A DNA stretch of 64,000 bases from Pseudomonas sp. JM0905a. Lineage in GTDB: Bacteria > Pseudomonadota > Gammaproteobacteria > Pseudomonadales > Pseudomonadaceae. Where the stretch lies: assembly GCF_014700075.1 (NCBI RefSeq), contig NZ_JACXBU010000004.1, positions 485,363-549,362 of the forward strand, read 5' to 3'. This document shows positions 1 to 9,687 of the stretch, in pieces (positions within the stretch are counted from its first letter, which is position 1; every line of letters begins with the position of its first letter). Made by a program: the position numbers and the translations under genes. The notes beneath the pieces were generated by a model. The model was given only the letters and a program-made list of their open reading frames with translations. It had not been told where the DNA came from and did not search any database.

Positions 1-577
1 TCAGATCGTGCAACGCCTTATCCAATGGCGCTGAGATTCGCATATCGGAAAAGGTGACCGAGAGCCCACCCCGCTCCGGTGTACAGCACATCGCCCCAAC
101 GAAGTAGCGCTCCCCGATTGGGAAAGAGCACAGTCGAAGCAACGGCCATTGCCGACCGTCCGTGGAATACTGCAGTCGCAGCGCGCCCCCTTTCAGGGTC
201 AGGCGAAGCCAAAAGCACCGCGCGTTTCCAGGGAAGACTCCCGGCACCCAGTCGGAGAAAGGATTGGTCAGCACGCTGCTGATCATCGGTTGTGAATCGT
301 TGAACTCGATCGACGCTTTCAGCCAGCATTGCTCGTCCAAAGCAAGCATCAAACCGGCCTGATCGTACAACGCGGAAAAGTCCCCCTCGACTTTGACCTC
401 AAAGGTAAAGTCTCCGCCGACGTCACATCCATAGACATGTCCATTATGACGACAGAATCCGTACCAGGTTTCCCGCCAGAAATCAGTGTTGGCATCGGTA
501 GTCACAACCACCTGGGACTCATTCAGTCGCCAAGTTGCAGGTTCGTTCAGCCAGCGCCATTGAATCACATCAGTCAT
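1..577 (-). CDS. DUF1349 domain protein, 3' end beyond the window
   Basis: This frame is open from an ATG at 577 to the window edge (192 codons), with no stop reached. The translation has the DUF1349 (YesU-like, concanavalin-fold) pattern: a WYGFCRHNGH segment near residue 40, YDQAGLMLALDE in the middle, then a WLKASIEF segment and NPFSDW. Family members are about 190-210 residues, so only a few residues are probably missing. These proteins are usually uncharacterised and predicted to bind carbohydrate, with no confirmed enzyme activity. The gene follows the permease on the same strand after a 159-base gap with a strong hairpin, so it may be a separate unit. The family call is firm and the function unknown. 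Confidence 0.8.
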   Translation of the reverse strand, partial: MTDVIQWRWLNEPATWRLNESQVVVTTDANTDFWRETWYGFCRHNGHVYGCDVGGDFTFEVKVEGDFSALYDQAGLMLALDEQCWLKASIEFNDSQPMISSVLTNPFSDWVPGVFPGNARCFWLRLTLKGGALRLQYSTDGRQWPLLRLCSFPIGERYFVGAMCCTPERGGLSVTFSDMRISAPLDKALHDL

Positions 578-674
578 TACGAACCATTTCGTCTCTATTG
601 AGGGGCATAAATCGACGTACCTAATGGCTTCAGTAATCACCACAAGCCTAGAAGTTCAAACGCCAAACGTAAGG

Positions 675-710
675 GCTTGTACTGGCTACCGGCGGGCGGC
701 CAGTACAAGC
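675..710 (-). terminator. Hairpin between permease and DUF1349 gene
   Basis: GCTTGTACTGGC at 675-686 pairs perfectly with GCCAGTACAAGC at 699-710 around a 12-base loop, just downstream of the permease stop. No T-run follows on either strand. It may be a factor-assisted terminator or an RNA-processing structure rather than a classical intrinsic terminator. Confidence 0.4.
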
Positions 711-736
711 ATGTGCCTAGGAATTGGATGCACGCC

Positions 737-2323
737 TTAGCGAGCCGGGATACTCCTAACAGCAGCAGCCACATCGGCGTCGCGTACCAAGGACGTGTTC
801 ACGGACTGGTCAAAGCGGGCGCTTTTCCGCATTGCATTCGCAACCTCGACCGCATCGCCTTCGGGAGCCGTGGAGTTGCGATGAGGCTTGGCGATGTACA
901 TGTAGAGCAAGCCGGTTACCACTACGACCGACAAACCCACAAGCGCGATCCAGCGATCCAGCAGACCCAGGCTCTCATTGCTGGACGGTAGTGAAAGAAT
1001 CACGCAGGCAAAGATGCCGTAGGCCAAAGCTCCAAGGTTGACGATCCATCCCCAGCGTCCCAGAGAGAAAGCACCCGCCGGCTTCCAACCCTTCATCCGT
1101 GCCCGCAGGGCAGCAAATACCACCATCTGGAAGGCCAGGTAACCCGCGAGCATCTGCCCGCCTGCCACGCGATAGAGGGAGTCGGGCACCAGGTACACGA
1201 AGAGCAGCAGCAGTGCAGAGAGCGCGTTGACGCCGACCAGTGCGCACACCGGAACATGCCCTTTCTTCGAGAGCTTGGCGAAGATGTGAGAGCCAGGGAA
1301 CATGTTGTCGCGAGCAAAGGAGTAAACCAGGCGACTGGAGGATGCTTGCTGCCCCATCACGCAAGCCAGGAACGACGTAAGTGCGATGACGAGGAAGATC
1401 TTCGTGCCGATGAATCCGATGGAGTCATTCAGGATTGTGGGAATCGGATCAGCAACGTTCCCATTCACGATCTCGACCAGGTTGGGCGCAGCCAGAACGT
1501 ATCCAGCGAAAGACAGCAGTGCCGAGCTGCAACCAACGACGACCGTCAGGATCATTGCACGTGGAATCCGGCGCCCCGGGTTGGGCACTTCCTCAGCCAC
1601 CTCACCGCAGGCTTCAAAGCCGTAGACCATAAAGATGCCAACCAGCGATGCGCCAACGAACGCAGTCCAATAGTCGCCCTCGAGAGCCGTACCCATGGTG
1701 TCGAAGAACACGGAGAAATCGTTATGGCGCTCGAACACGAGCAGATATAGGCCAATGGCGATTACGCCAATGAGCTCTGCCGCCAAGCCCGCACTGGCGA
1801 TTCGTGAAAGCGTCTTTGTGCCCGTCATGTTCAACAGAAGGCCAACAAGCAGCATTGCACCGGCGATCAACGCACTCAATCCAGGAGTGACGGGTACTCC
1901 AACACTATCCCTGGTTCCGGTGAACAAGTTTGCCACGAAGCTCGAACCGAACATTGCTGTTGTAGCGATAGCGACGATTACGCAGGCCAGATAAATCCAG
2001 GAAAGTATCCACGCATACTGCCCATTCCAAAGCCGCCGCGCCCACTGATACAACCCACCGGCAATGGGAAACTGCGCCACAATTTCACCAAAGACTAAAG
2101 CCACTAGCAGTTGACCGGCCCCGACGATGAGGATCCAGAACATCGACGGCGGACCTGCAGTTGCCAGCCCTTGCGCAAGCATCGCAACAACGCTGACTAA
2201 CGGTGAGAGGTAAAGGAAGCCTAATGCCAGGTTCGACCAGAGCGACATCGAACGATCGAAATTCTGTTCGTAACCTAGAGATTTCAGGTGTTCCGCATCG
2301 GAGGTATCAGTTGCGTTGCGCAC
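737..2323 (-). CDS. APC-superfamily amino acid/amine permease
   Basis: A 528-residue membrane protein of the amino acid-polyamine-organocation superfamily, with about 12 hydrophobic segments. The conserved first-helix region (LGFLYLSPLVSVVAMLAQG) and the GGLYQWARRLWNGQYAW segment after helix 2 are typical of the amino-acid/GABA permease branch. It should import an amino acid or small amine by cation-coupled transport at the inner membrane. The start is a GTG at 2323, with AAGGAG seven bases upstream. The gene stands alone: the chemoreceptor gene upstream on the same strand is separated by 468 bases and a terminator. Substrate is not predictable. Neighbouring mmsA and ridA fit amino-acid breakdown. 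Confidence 0.88.
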   Translation of the reverse strand: MRNATDTSDAEHLKSLGYEQNFDRSMSLWSNLALGFLYLSPLVSVVAMLAQGLATAGPPSMFWILIVGAGQLLVALVFGEIVAQFPIAGGLYQWARRLWNGQYAWILSWIYLACVIVAIATTAMFGSSFVANLFTGTRDSVGVPVTPGLSALIAGAMLLVGLLLNMTGTKTLSRIASAGLAAELIGVIAIGLYLLVFERHNDFSVFFDTMGTALEGDYWTAFVGASLVGIFMVYGFEACGEVAEEVPNPGRRIPRAMILTVVVGCSSALLSFAGYVLAAPNLVEIVNGNVADPIPTILNDSIGFIGTKIFLVIALTSFLACVMGQQASSSRLVYSFARDNMFPGSHIFAKLSKKGHVPVCALVGVNALSALLLLFVYLVPDSLYRVAGGQMLAGYLAFQMVVFAALRARMKGWKPAGAFSLGRWGWIVNLGALAYGIFACVILSLPSSNESLGLLDRWIALVGLSVVVVTGLLYMYIAKPHRNSTAPEGDAVEVANAMRKSARFDQSVNTSLVRDADVAAAVRSIPAR

Positions 2324-2731
2324 GTTGCACTCCTTGGAGCTAATTGTTCTTGTAGTGACTCTTCAATGCCGCTGTGGAGTCGCTGTGGAGTCAAACGCAC
2401 GACGAATCCCGTTCGTAGCCGCATGGCTACGAAGTCCCTCGACAAAACCGCTTTAGTCCTTTGACGCCACCGAAGTAGGAAATGCCGTTACAAGCAGAGA
2501 GGTAATCTCATAAAGCAAGCGATTGGCTGTTTCTGAAAAGCTTCGCGACAAACAGAATCAGCAAAATGAGTGCCATTCCAAAAAAATCTTTTAAAGCCAT
2601 GATTTATAAGGGCTTATTTGAGAAATGGATCGCCGTTCACCGACACTATCTCAGTCTTGCTACCAGTTCGCGCTCAAGACTGAGAAAGGTCTCATAGATG
2701 TATCGTCAAGGGCGTTTCGGTCAAGCACAAA
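2324..2731. other. Intergenic stretch without a recognisable gene
   Basis: This gap of about 400 bases is relatively AT-rich and shows no convincing reading frame. It holds the Shine-Dalgarno of the permease and a short tandem repeat, GCTGTGGAGTC twice in a row near 2370-2392. No sigma-54 promoter or strong palindrome was seen. Confidence 0.5.
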
Positions 2732-2755
2732 AAAGCCTCCCGAGGGGGAGGCTTT
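2732..2755 (-). terminator. Intrinsic terminator of the chemoreceptor gene
   Basis: AAAGCCTCCC at 2732-2741 pairs with GGGAGGCTTT at 2746-2755 around a 4-base loop. Read on the minus strand the stem runs into six T residues, 37 bases after the chemoreceptor stop. It is a textbook Rho-independent terminator. Confidence 0.88.
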
Positions 2756-2791
2756 GAGGGCAAGTGCATCTGCAAGCCAGAGGGGCTCTAT

Positions 2792-4912
2792 TTACACCCT
2801 GAAGCTTCCCATGAGGCGCTGCTGCTGATTCGCCAAGTCGGTTAACGACTGGCTGATTTGTGCAGAATCCTTCGATTGGGTCGCCAGTAGTTCCGTGACA
2901 TCCCTGATGGCAGATACGTTCCGATTGACCTCTTCGGACACGGCACTTTGCTCCTCAGCTGCGCTGGCAATCTGCAGATTCATCTCGCCGATCACTTCGA
3001 TGGCCTTATTGATTTTCTGAAGGGCGTTGACTGCCTGGTCTACCTGCTGGACGCTGGTGTCGGCCTGGGCGTGATTTGCCTGAATCGTCAGCACGACGTT
3101 TCGGGTCCCGTGCTGGAGGTTTTGGATGACGCCCTGAATCTCTTCCACGGAATCCTGCGTCCGCTTAGCCAGGTGGCGCACCTCATCGGCCACAACGGCG
3201 AATCCTCGGCCGGACTCACCAGCGCGAGCAGCTTCGATTGCGGCGTTTAGCGCCAACAGGTTGGTCTGCTCAGCGACGGAACGAATCACCACAAGCACCT
3301 TACCGATCTGCACACTGCTTTCAGCCAACTGACCGACCTCAAGCATGGCGAGATTCATCTCACTCGCGAGCTTGTTGATACTGTGGGTGGTTCGCTCAAT
3401 AGTTTGCATGCCTTCCCGCACAGCCTCATCGACGCGCTGCGCCGCATCAGCAGCCAGTGCAGCATTCCGGGCAACATCTTGCGAAGTGGCGCTCATCTCT
3501 TGCGCCGCTGTTGCTACCTGTTCAATCTCCTTGAATTGCTGCTGCATCCCGCCGCTGGTATCGCTAGCAATGCTCGCAGCCTGATCAGCCGTACGGCGAG
3601 TGTTATCAACGGACTCACTCACTTCGGAAATGATTGGCTGTAGCTTGTCCAGGAAGCGGTTGAACCAATCTGCCATCTGCCCTATCTCATCTCGCCCATC
3701 GTGTACCAAGCGCTTTGTGAGATCCCCCTCACCACTTGCAATGTCCTTGAGCATTTCGACCACGTTCAAAATCGGACGGGCAATGCTTGCAGCCATGAAC
3801 CAGATCAGGGCCAAGCCCATCATTGCTCCTACTGCACCCACGATCAGTTGGATCCGTGTCGCGGCGCTGTTTGCCTCGTCTAGGTTTTTGCGCATCTCCT
3901 CCACTTGAGCCATCAGGACTGAAGTCGGGACTTGAATCACCACACTCCAATGCGGAGTACCTAGAAGTGGCGAGAACGGCGCGACAACTGTAATCTCGCC
4001 GTCCATTTCGATATGGCTGACAGCCTCGGCCTGACTCCGGTTGAGAATCTCACTAGCGAGTTTGGGCAACGTGGCCGTCAGCAATTTGCCCAGCGAATCC
4101 CTATCGCCACTGCGCGCTGCCACAGCACCATCGGCGCTGATGAAACTCATCTGAACACGACCACCGTACAGGCTATTACTTGAGGCCTGCACCACTTCCT
4201 GGAGACTACTCAACGCAAGGTCGATGCTCATCACAGCAATTACACGCCCATCCTCCAACAATGGGATGGAGATGGTGGACATCAAGACATCGACACCTTG
4301 CAAGGTGGTATACGTGTAGGGATTAATTACACATAGCCGCTTGGAGTCCCGAGCACAGCGGTACCAGTAAGTCGACGCCTGGCCATCGTCCGCCATCTCA
4401 TCCTCCGGCATCGCGTAGCCTTTCAGCTGCGTCGTCGCATAAGAAGCGAATCGGCCTGTTTCGTTGCCTGCTCCAACCCCGAGCCCAACGAATCGGTCGT
4501 CCTGGCCATCAAGCGAATTCGGTTCGAATGCCACGCCGACACCGAGTACTCCGGGGTTCGCTGCAACCTGCTCCTGCATCAAGTTGAAGATGTCCTTGCG
4601 CACCTCTGCTGGATCCCCTCCCCTGCTCTGCGCATGCTTTTTCATGAATAGGATTTGCCTCGCCAATGCCTCACCAAAGATCGCGCTTTCACTGAAGCGC
4701 TTCGCAATGGCCTGAGCCTCAGCCTCACCCACCTTGTACAAATGCTGAAGAGACTGATGCTGCAGGGCTGCTGAGCTGGTTTGGTCTATCGCCTTCGATA
4801 TCCCCTGGATACGGAAGATCGAAACCCCCACGAGCACCGCAAGAACAGCCAGCATGCATAGTCCAGCCAGCACCGTGATTTTTGTTTTTATCGATAGCTT
4901 TGACAGGTACAT
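2792..4912 (-). CDS. Methyl-accepting chemotaxis protein with Cache sensor domain
   Basis: A 706-residue chemoreceptor. A first membrane segment lies at about residues 12-34. A periplasmic domain of about 310 residues follows, with dCache features (WYRCARD, then [20 protein letters not shown]). A second membrane segment lies at about 354-378, followed by a HAMP domain ([24 protein letters not shown]). The cytoplasmic coiled coil carries the conserved tip [19 protein letters not shown]. No C-terminal CheR-binding pentapeptide is visible. dCache receptors of pseudomonads commonly sense amino acids or organic acids, and the adjoining permease and mmsA agree with that, but the ligand is not known. 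The gene is monocistronic, closed by its own terminator. Confidence 0.92.
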   Translation of the reverse strand: MYLSKLSIKTKITVLAGLCMLAVLAVLVGVSIFRIQGISKAIDQTSSAALQHQSLQHLYKVGEAEAQAIAKRFSESAIFGEALARQILFMKKHAQSRGGDPAEVRKDIFNLMQEQVAANPGVLGVGVAFEPNSLDGQDDRFVGLGVGAGNETGRFASYATTQLKGYAMPEDEMADDGQASTYWYRCARDSKRLCVINPYTYTTLQGVDVLMSTISIPLLEDGRVIAVMSIDLALSSLQEVVQASSNSLYGGRVQMSFISADGAVAARSGDRDSLGKLLTATLPKLASEILNRSQAEAVSHIEMDGEITVVAPFSPLLGTPHWSVVIQVPTSVLMAQVEEMRKNLDEANSAATRIQLIVGAVGAMMGLALIWFMAASIARPILNVVEMLKDIASGEGDLTKRLVHDGRDEIGQMADWFNRFLDKLQPIISEVSESVDNTRRTADQAASIASDTSGGMQQQFKEIEQVATAAQEMSATSQDVARNAALAADAAQRVDEAVREGMQTIERTTHSINKLASEMNLAMLEVGQLAESSVQIGKVLVVIRSVAEQTNLLALNAAIEAARAGESGRGFAVVADEVRHLAKRTQDSVEEIQGVIQNLQHGTRNVVLTIQANHAQADTSVQQVDQAVNALQKINKAIEVIGEMNLQIASAAEEQSAVSEEVNRNVSAIRDVTELLATQSKDSAQISQSLTDLANQQQRLMGSFRV

Positions 4913-5025
4913 CTTCTCTCCTTGAGGCGTTGGTCTTTGGTTGACTGCGCAAGACTCGAGTCAACCCAGTGGTGCGAAGTACTCGGTACGAGTCGATCGC
5001 GGATGACGATCTTCGGAAATAAAAA

Positions 5026-5056
5026 GGCCGTGGATCACCTCAAGCGATCCACGGCC
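5026..5056 (-). terminator. Intrinsic terminator of mmsA
   Basis: GGCCGTGGATC at 5026-5036 pairs perfectly with GATCCACGGCC at 5046-5056. On the minus strand the stem is followed by TTTTT, placing it about 75 bases after the mmsA stop. Confidence 0.88.
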
Positions 5057-5128
5057 CCGGACAGACATTGAGGGCCTCATGCCGACATCAATCGATCCTC
5101 AATGCGTCCGTACAACTCGTTGATTCAT

Positions 5129-6625
5129 TTAGCCATTGCTGGGGAAGGCGAATTGGGCGGCCTCATGGCTGGCACGCTTGGGCCAGCGCTGGGTGATGGC
5201 TTTCTTGCGGGTGTAGAAGCGCACGCCGTCCGGACCGTAGGCGTGCAGGTCGCCGAACAGCGAGCGCTTCCAGCCGCCGAAGCTGTGGTAGCTGACTGGC
5301 ACCGGCAGCGGCACGTTGACGCCAACCATGCCCACTTCGATTTCGTCGCAGAACAGTCGGGCGGACTCACCGTCGCGGGTGAAGATGCAGGTGCCGTTGC
5401 CGTACTCGTGGTCGTTGATCAGCTGCATGGCCTGTTCCAGGCTGCCGACGCGGACGATGCAGAGCACCGGGCCGAAGATTTCTTCCTGGTAGATGCGCAT
5501 GTCGGCGGTGACGTTATCGAACAGGGTGCCGCCGACGAAGTAACCGTCTTCATGGCCGGCCATGCGGTAGCCGCGACCGTCCACCACCAGCTTGGCACCG
5601 GCCGCCACGCCGTCGTCGATGTAGCCGACCACCTTGTCGCGGGCGGCGGCGGTGACCAGCGGGCCCATGTCCAGGCCGCAGTTGGTGCCGGCGCCGATCT
5701 TCAGGCCCTTGATCTGCGGGACGATCTTGTCCACCAGCGCGTCGGCGATTTGGTCGCCCACGCACACGGCCACGGAGATGGCCATGCAGCGCTCGCCGCA
5801 GGAACCGTAGGCGGCGCCCATCAGCGCGCTGACCGCGTTGTCGAGGTCGGCGTCGGGCATCAGCACGGCGTGGTTCTTCGCGCCGCCCAGGGCCTGCACG
5901 CGCTTACCGCGCTTGGTGCCTTCGGCATAGATGTATTCGGCGATCGGGGTGGAGCCGACGAAGCTGAGGGCTTTGACTTCCGGCGCCTCGATCAGCGCGT
6001 CCACCGCTTCCTTGTCGCCGTTGACCACATTCAGCACGCCCTTGGGCAGGCCGGCCTGGTGGAACAGCTCGGCGATCAGCAGGGTCGAGCTCGGGTCACG
6101 CTCGGACGGCTTCAAGATGAAGGTGTTGCCGCAGGCGATGGCCAGCGGGTACATCCACAGCGGCACCATGGCCGGGAAGTTGAACGGGGTGATGCCGGCG
6201 ACTACGCCCAGCGGCTGGAAGTCGCTCCAGGCGTCGATGTTCGGGCCGACGTTGCGGGTGTACTCGCCCTTGAGGATTTCCGGGGCGGCGCAGGCGTACT
6301 CGACGTTCTCGATGCCGCGCTTCAGCTCGCCGGCGGCGTCTTCCAGGGTCTTGCCGTGCTCTTCGGCGATCAGCTTGGAAATCACCGCTTCGTTGGCTTC
6401 CAGCAGTTGCTTGAAGCGGAACAGCACCTGGGCGCGCTTGGCCGGCGGGGTGTTGCGCCAGGCCGGGAAGGCGGCCTGGGCGGCGTCGATGGCCTGCTGG
6501 ATGGTGGCACGGCTGGCCAAGCCGACCTTGCGGTGGGCTTCGCCGGTGGACGGGTTGAACACGTCTGCGCTGCGCTCATCCAGGGAAATGCGCTCGCCGT
6601 TGATCAGATGCGGAATTAGCGACAT
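5129..6625 (-). CDS. mmsA: CoA-acylating methylmalonate-semialdehyde dehydrogenase
   Basis: About 498 residues of the MmsA branch of aldehyde dehydrogenases, which oxidise malonate or methylmalonate semialdehyde with NAD and CoA to acetyl- or propionyl-CoA. The catalytic cysteine sits in [11 protein letters not shown]. The ITPFNFPAMVPLWM and KPSERDPSS segments form the NAD/CoA-binding region, and GGAKNHAVLMPDADLD is typical of the MmsA group, in contrast to the GGH/GGK motif of ordinary aldehyde dehydrogenases. The ATG at 6625 (MSLIPHLING) is preferred over a TTG twelve bases upstream. It follows ridA by 52 bases on the same strand, so the two are probably cotranscribed. A second mmsA lies at 60.6-62.1 kb. 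The physiological substrate (valine, beta-alanine, uracil or other) is open. Confidence 0.93.
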   Translation of the reverse strand: MSLIPHLINGERISLDERSADVFNPSTGEAHRKVGLASRATIQQAIDAAQAAFPAWRNTPPAKRAQVLFRFKQLLEANEAVISKLIAEEHGKTLEDAAGELKRGIENVEYACAAPEILKGEYTRNVGPNIDAWSDFQPLGVVAGITPFNFPAMVPLWMYPLAIACGNTFILKPSERDPSSTLLIAELFHQAGLPKGVLNVVNGDKEAVDALIEAPEVKALSFVGSTPIAEYIYAEGTKRGKRVQALGGAKNHAVLMPDADLDNAVSALMGAAYGSCGERCMAISVAVCVGDQIADALVDKIVPQIKGLKIGAGTNCGLDMGPLVTAAARDKVVGYIDDGVAAGAKLVVDGRGYRMAGHEDGYFVGGTLFDNVTADMRIYQEEIFGPVLCIVRVGSLEQAMQLINDHEYGNGTCIFTRDGESARLFCDEIEVGMVGVNVPLPVPVSYHSFGGWKRSLFGDLHAYGPDGVRFYTRKKAITQRWPKRASHEAAQFAFPSNG

Positions 6626-6677
6626 GGGGGAATCCAAAGCTGAATAATTGATGAGCAGAACGTGTGCTATTACAAAC

Positions 6678-7037
6678 CTAAGCCTTTACTGCGGCCTGCA
6701 AGGAAATCTCGACGAGAATGCCTTCATTCGCCAAGTTGGCCTCAACCGTCGCACGCGCTGGCAGAGCATCATGGGGAATCCACTCTTTCCACACCGAGTT
6801 CATAGCATCGAAATCTTTGACCACATGCTTGAGCCAGATCTGAGCGAACAAAATGTGAGACTTATCCGAACCAGCTTCGGCCAGAAGTTCGTCCACACGC
6901 GCCAAAACCTCCGCCGTTTGACCAGCAACATCCCTGGTGACGTCCCTGGGAACTTGCCCGGTAATGTAAACGATACCGTTGTGCACCAAGGCATGACTGA
7001 GACGACCGGGAAGAGCCTGGAAACGTTGAATAGACAT
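6678..7037 (-). CDS. ridA: RidA-family reactive enamine/imine deaminase
   Basis: A 119-residue RidA (YjgF/YER057c/UK114) protein. The hallmark PARATVEANLAN segment near the C-terminus carries the arginine that holds the substrate carboxylate, and VYITGQVPRD is the N-terminal core strand. RidA proteins hydrolyse 2-aminoacrylate and other enamines produced by PLP enzymes and some amine-oxidising enzymes. It lies directly upstream of mmsA and probably shares a transcript, which hints at a pathway that passes an imine or enamine before a semialdehyde. It could instead be one of the catabolic subfamilies (Rid1-7) with a specialised substrate. Confidence 0.85.
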   Translation of the reverse strand: MSIQRFQALPGRLSHALVHNGIVYITGQVPRDVTRDVAGQTAEVLARVDELLAEAGSDKSHILFAQIWLKHVVKDFDAMNSVWKEWIPHDALPARATVEANLANEGILVEISLQAAVKA

Positions 7038-7144
7038 TGTCTTAACCTCGAAGCTTAAGTGAAATACGACAAGCGTATTGATGCGCCTGACAGTAAAAAA
7101 TCGAGTACTGACATGACATTTGCCACGTACGAATAGCGAAACAG

Positions 7145-8053
7145 TTACCGTTGCTGGCTCACCCTATACAACACGACGCAACCCTCCATAATCAAAACTA
7201 ATACAGCCGCCCAAATGGCGATATAAGTCGGCCATTGAGAGCGAGTAATAGTTTCTCCGAGCAGCAGCGATGCAAGGACGAGCAACACTGGCTCGACGTA
7301 GGAAAGCAGACCGAATACCGTCAAGTTCAATCTGGGTGCAGACAGCGCCCAGAATGCGAGGGCGGAAGCACTGAGCGCCCCCAAGCCCAGGATCAACAAT
7401 GGCAGAGTTAGGGAAGTGCTTGAGTCATGAAGCACCACTCCGCCTTTGATTACGAATAAGAAACTGATCGGCAAACTGAAGCTCATGTCGAACCACAGAC
7501 CGCCCAAGTTGTTGGTACCAATCACACGACGAAGATAGAAATACAACGGGTAGCCAAGACATACGACAAATGCCGGCCAAGAGATATCCTCGGCGATGGC
7601 AATCTCGTTGATGACCCCTATCCCGGCAAGAATGCATGCAATGAACTGAGGCTTGCTGATGGGTTCCTTGAAAGCCAGCCGACCAACAATTGCCGCCGTG
7701 ATGGGCAGCAAAAAATAGCCCAACGACACATCCAGGGCATAACCATTAACCGGGGCCCACATGAACAGCCACAACTGAATTCCAAGCAGAAACGCTGACA
7801 TCAAACGCTTGGCCCAGAACAGGCTCTCGCAACGCAACCTGACTGCTATCGCTCTTACTTCATTCCAACTGCCAGTGGCGCATATAAACAAAGTCAAGCA
7901 CGGCACTGTGAGAAGTGTCCGCCAGCCATATATTTCTTCGCCACCCAAGGACGTCAAAAAGCCGGTATAGGCATACATCAGTGCGAACAGTACCGATGCG
8001 AGGACGTTGAAGAGGACACCAACGGCGGCGCTAGAAATGGAGCTGGTTGCCAT
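7145..8053 (-). CDS. RarD-like EamA/DMT family transporter
   Basis: About 302 residues with ten predicted membrane segments in two EamA repeats. The YGWRTLLTVP segment after helix 2 and the WLFMWAPVNGYALDVSLGYF segment resemble the RarD branch of drug/metabolite transporters, usually exporters or exchangers of small metabolites. The upstream TTG at 8074 lacks a ribosome site, so the ATG at 8053 is used here. It lies 107 bases upstream of ridA on the same strand. Its substrate cannot be predicted. Confidence 0.82.
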   Translation of the reverse strand: MATSSISSAAVGVLFNVLASVLFALMYAYTGFLTSLGGEEIYGWRTLLTVPCLTLFICATGSWNEVRAIAVRLRCESLFWAKRLMSAFLLGIQLWLFMWAPVNGYALDVSLGYFLLPITAAIVGRLAFKEPISKPQFIACILAGIGVINEIAIAEDISWPAFVVCLGYPLYFYLRRVIGTNNLGGLWFDMSFSLPISFLFVIKGGVVLHDSSTSLTLPLLILGLGALSASALAFWALSAPRLNLTVFGLLSYVEPVLLVLASLLLGETITRSQWPTYIAIWAAVLVLIMEGCVVLYRVSQQR

Positions 8054-8257
8054 GTTCGTAGAGCTCTTTTCCAAGAGAATTAATGCGGAGCTGTCCGACT
8101 AATCGGTAGAACTGAGAGATAGATGCGCAGATTGGAGGAACACAAGGCACGGACAACCCTGCACCAGCTCAGAGTTGTCAATTGAATTGGACCTGTGAGC
8201 GCTCCAAGCTTTTCGTGACTAGGGCCCGTCCATGGACCCTATTAGACGGACCAATGC

Positions 8258-9418
8258 TTAGGCTTTGCACTCTGCCCACAGATAGGGCGCAACATTCTTC
8301 TGGTTCAAAGTCACACCCAGACCCACGTCGGACGGCACAACCAACTTGCCACCCTTGATGCGGTCTTCGAGCGGGTTCTCCAGCACCTGGACATACTTCG
8401 GCGAGTCAGGGAAGTACGGGTAGATCTCCAAGGTCATGAAGTTCGGCATGGTCACGCTCACCTGCAGGGTGGCCGCGGTGCACAGCATGCTTGCACAGTT
8501 ATGCGGTGCGACACGCATGTTGTAAGCCTCGGCCATTGCCGCGATCTTCTTGGTCTCGGACAGGCCGCCGGTGTTGCCGACGTCCGGCTGGACAATGTCT
8601 ACCACCTGCTTTTCGATCAGGCGACGGAAACCCTGGCGGGTGTACAGACGCTCGCCAGCAGCCATGGAGGTGTTGGTAGCGCCAGCGATCTTGGCCATTG
8701 CACCAACATCGAAGGCATCGCAAGGCTCTTCAATCCAGGTGATACCCAGGTCCTCATAGCGCTTGATCAGGCGGATGCTTTCATCAGTGGTAAGGCCACC
8801 GCTCAGGTCGATGTAAATCTCAACCTCAGAACCTGCCACTTCAACGAGCTTCTTCACACGCTGATAGGCCAGTTCCATGAATTCGCGATCGTGTGCACGA
8901 CGGGTCACATGCCGCAGTCGACCCTTCGAGTCCTGAGTCGCCAGCGGATAGCACTTGAGAGCGCGATAACCGTCGGCGATCGGGCGCTCAGCGGCGTGGG
9001 CCCAGGAGTCGGCATCCAGGCAATGGTAGTTCCAGCCGTTGGCGTAGACGGGCACCTCATCGAAGACCTTGCCGCCGAAGAACTCGTATACCGGCAGATT
9101 CGTGGCCTTGCCCTTGATATCCCACAGCGCCTGCTCAATCGCACTGATACCCGAGAAGACGATGGCGCCACCGCCCTTGGCCCAGAAGGAATGGTCGTAC
9201 ATCTCGGTGAAAAGTTGCTCAATGCGGAACGGGTCTTGACCGACGATCAAGCGTTCGCAGAGGTCCTTGATCATCCCTGCTGCAGCGGTCGCACCCAGAC
9301 CGTAGGCGATGGCAGCTTCGCCAATGCCGGTGATGCCTTCGTCGGTGGTGAGTTCGACGATGATCGGTTTGACGTAACCGCTCTCGACCAGGAAGACCTT
9401 TGCAGAAGTAATTTTCAT
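8258..9418 (-). CDS. Enolase-superfamily (mandelate racemase-type) sugar-acid dehydratase
   Basis: About 386 residues with the capping domain first (TDEGITGIGEAA) and then the barrel. Likely metal ligands are Asp in YIDLSGG, Glu in IEEPCDAFD and Glu in AAGERLY. The QPDVGNTGGLSE strand precedes the catalytic-type His in APHNCASM. The family dehydrates acid sugars or racemises alpha-hydroxy acids. The long track start at 9475 is rejected: the ATG at 9418 (MKITSAKVF) has GGAG seven bases upstream and matches the normal family N-terminus. It is divergent from the GntR gene at 9688, its probable regulator. Exact substrate unknown. Confidence 0.86.
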   Translation of the reverse strand: MKITSAKVFLVESGYVKPIIVELTTDEGITGIGEAAIAYGLGATAAAGMIKDLCERLIVGQDPFRIEQLFTEMYDHSFWAKGGGAIVFSGISAIEQALWDIKGKATNLPVYEFFGGKVFDEVPVYANGWNYHCLDADSWAHAAERPIADGYRALKCYPLATQDSKGRLRHVTRRAHDREFMELAYQRVKKLVEVAGSEVEIYIDLSGGLTTDESIRLIKRYEDLGITWIEEPCDAFDVGAMAKIAGATNTSMAAGERLYTRQGFRRLIEKQVVDIVQPDVGNTGGLSETKKIAAMAEAYNMRVAPHNCASMLCTAATLQVSVTMPNFMTLEIYPYFPDSPKYVQVLENPLEDRIKGGKLVVPSDVGLGVTLNQKNVAPYLWAECKA

Positions 9419-9520
9419 GTTGAGTACTCCGTAGTTCCTCAGCTGACACATTGATTTGGTGCCGGATATCGCCATCGGCAGCCCGTTGGTGTGTAATGAA
9501 GATCAGGGAGCAGCACTCTC

Positions 9521-9532
9521 ATTGTCAACAAT
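9521..9532. promoter_or_regulatory. Possible GntR operator in the divergent region
   Basis: ATTGTCAACAAT is an inverted repeat of two 5-base arms around CA, placed about 100 bases upstream of the enolase-superfamily gene and 156 bases upstream of the GntR gene. FadR/FCD-type regulators often bind such TTGT/ACAA palindromes. Only one copy was seen, so the call is weak. Confidence 0.35.
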
Positions 9533-9687
9533 CCAAAAACATCGCAAAGCATTGATTATGCTATATATTCATCTCTTATTTGAGTCTCATTCTTGCGATT
9601 GTAAACAGGGAATAACCTCCTGCGACCACAGCTTGAGACAGAACTGAAAAAGCTGAGAACACCCCCTCAGGAACTTGCATAAATTTC

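Noticed and set aside
5102..6619. A 505-codon plus-strand open frame opposite mmsA
   Set aside because: It is a mirror frame created by GC-rich codon bias. Its translation is rich in His, Ala, Gly and Val repeats with no family motif, and the minus frame is a complete MmsA.
8161..8250. A terminator or operator around GTCCATGGAC downstream of the enolase-superfamily gene
   Set aside because: It is a 10-base palindrome without an extended stem or T-run, and such short palindromes are expected by chance.
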